A stretch of 64,000 nt of DNA, taken from positions 5,594,001-5,658,000 of the forward strand of contig NZ_BNED01000005.1 in the NCBI RefSeq assembly GCF_016755875.1, in the 5' to 3' direction. The notes beneath the pieces were generated by a model, which was not told where the DNA came from, ran no database searches, and saw nothing but the letters and a program-made list of their open reading frames with translations. The stretch comes from Streptomyces spororaveus (GTDB lineage Bacteria > Actinomycetota > Actinomycetes > Streptomycetales > Streptomycetaceae). Every line of letters starts with the position of its first letter. The first letter of the stretch is position 1. A program made the position numbers and the translations under genes. Positions 62,949-64,000 of this stretch are shown here, piece by piece.

Positions 62949-64000
62949 ATGGCGGACACCAAGCGCGAAATCGAGCGAAAATTCGAGTTCTCCAAGGCCA
63001 AATCTGCCCGGCGCGGAGTCCCGGACCTGACGGGCACGGCCGCGATCGCGGCCGTCTCCGACCAGGGCACCGTCGACCTCGACGCCGTCTACTACGACAC
63101 CCCCGACCAGAGGCTCGCCGCCGACGGCCTCACCCTCAGGCGCAGAACGGGCGGCGCGGACGAGGGCTGGCACCTCAAACTGCCCGTCTCCCCGGGCGTG
63201 CGCGACGAGATCGGCGCCGCACTCAGCGACACGGTCCCGCCCTCCCTCGCCGCACTCGTCCGCTCCCGCGTCCGCGACGCCGGACTCCGGCCGCAGGTCA
63301 GGCTCCTCTCCTCACGCAAGGTCAGCCACCTCCTCGACGCCTCCGGCGCCCTGCTCGCGGAACTGAGCACCGACGCCGTCGTCGCCGAACGCGGTGACAC
63401 CACCGCCGCCTGGACCGAGGTCGAGGTGGAACTCGCCGACGGCGTCGACCCCGAACTCCTCGACGCCGTGCAGGAGACCTTCCGCAAAGCCGGGCTCCGG
63501 GTCTCCGACGCCCCCTCCAAACTCGCCCGGGCCCTCGCCGAGACCGACGCCGAACCCCCGGCCCGGCCCGGAGCCGGCGGACCCGGGGGCACCGCGGGCG
63601 CACACGTGCTCGCGTACCTGACCGAACAGCGCGACGCGCTCGTCGCCCAGGACCCGGCCGTACGACGGAACCTGCCCGACTCCGTCCACCAGATGCGGGT
63701 CGCCACCCGCCGGCTGCGCAGCGCCTTCAAGACCTACCGCAAGGTCCTGGACCGCGAGGTCACCGACCCCATCGGCGAGGAACTGCGCTGGCTGGCCGCC
63801 GAACTCGGCGTCGACCGAGACCAGGAGGTCCTGATGGAGCGGCTCCAGGCCCACCTCGCCGAACTGCCCCGCACCCTCCTCACCGGCCCGGTCCGCAGCC
63901 GGCTGCGGACCTGGAACACCAGCCGGCGCTCCGGATCGCGGCGCAAGGCCCTGGCCGCGCTCGACAGCGACCGCTACGTCACCCTCCTCAACACCCTCGA
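62949..64000 (+). CDS. CYTH and CHAD domain protein (3' end missing)
   Basis: 350 codons are visible and the frame runs off the window. The N-terminal CYTH domain opens with REIERKFEF (the ExExK-type metal and triphosphate motif) and continues with LDAVYYDTPDQRLAADGLTLRRR, seen in part as YYDTPDQRLAADG, TWTEVEVEL-like metal ligands and KLARAL. The CHAD domain begins after a Pro/Gly linker near residue 195, with VHQMRVATRRLRSAFKTYRKVLD, seen as VHQMRVATRRLRSAFK, and ELGVDRDQEVL. CYTH enzymes act on triphosphates, and CHAD domains bind inorganic polyphosphate. The whole protein is probably about 500 residues. It may hydrolyse or handle polyphosphate. Confidence 0.9.
   Translation, partial: MADTKREIERKFEFSKAKSARRGVPDLTGTAAIAAVSDQGTVDLDAVYYDTPDQRLAADGLTLRRRTGGADEGWHLKLPVSPGVRDEIGAALSDTVPPSLAALVRSRVRDAGLRPQVRLLSSRKVSHLLDASGALLAELSTDAVVAERGDTTAAWTEVEVELADGVDPELLDAVQETFRKAGLRVSDAPSKLARALAETDAEPPARPGAGGPGGTAGAHVLAYLTEQRDALVAQDPAVRRNLPDSVHQMRVATRRLRSAFKTYRKVLDREVTDPIGEELRWLAAELGVDRDQEVLMERLQAHLAELPRTLLTGPVRSRLRTWNTSRRSGSRRKALAALDSDRYVTLLNTL

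Overview
The window looks like a core chromosomal segment of a Streptomyces species. The DNA is very GC-rich with strong G/C at third codon positions. Several start codons sit 6-7 nt after a TAnnnT -10 box, which is typical of actinobacterial leaderless mRNAs. Only one in-frame TTA codon was found in a manual scan. The gene order tig-clpP1-clpP2-clpX-valS-folC-ndk-mreBCD-pbp2-rodA is, from memory, the Streptomyces coelicolor arrangement. No prophage, insertion sequence, CRISPR array or biosynthetic cluster was seen, and no gene-free stretch exceeds 300 bases.

Layout. 1-6146: an HNH nuclease cut by the left edge, a secreted GH84-like glycosidase, a 4-alpha-glucanotransferase (malQ) and a small membrane protein. 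6256-11042: a transport and regulation cluster of MarR regulator, divergent MFS transporter, two EamA transporters (the first with a TTA codon) and a LysR regulator. 11164-27740: peptidases and housekeeping genes, namely two PepN aminopeptidases, DUF1203, asd, a secreted M28 peptidase, a very large S8 protease, a CGNR regulator facing a split-barrel flavoprotein, an AbiEi-like solitary protein, a DsbA-fold oxidoreductase and sodF with a Nur-type box. 27904-34111: three paralogous amino acid permeases interleaved with an SDR oxidoreductase and bioY. 34330-42729: rpiB, a Nei-type glycosylase, an Eis-like acetyltransferase, a PP2C/SpoIIE phosphatase, an ABC ATPase without a permease, a lipoprotein, a PLP decarboxylase overlapping a short HD hydrolase, and two small conserved genes. 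Two tRNA genes follow (Gly-TCC, Pro-TGG).

43287-51484 is the proteostasis block: trigger factor, ClpP1, ClpP2 and ClpX, with a ClgR-type site before clpP1, then a proline-rich membrane protein and valS. 51656-53878 holds a sensor kinase with no response regulator and a second MreB-like gene on the minus strand. folC, a DUF4233 protein and ndk come next, then the cell-wall elongation operon mreB-mreC-mreD-pbp2-rodA with two hairpins between mreB and mreC. A CYTH-CHAD protein runs off the right edge.

Most genes are ordinary. The observations most worth a second look are the TTA codon in the EamA gene, the short HD hydrolase whose metal and catalytic residues match the ppGpp-hydrolase pattern, the extra MreB-like gene, and several well-formed palindromic operators. 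I did not find a convincing wholly new multi-gene system. All functions are inferred from sequence motifs read by eye, without database searches.
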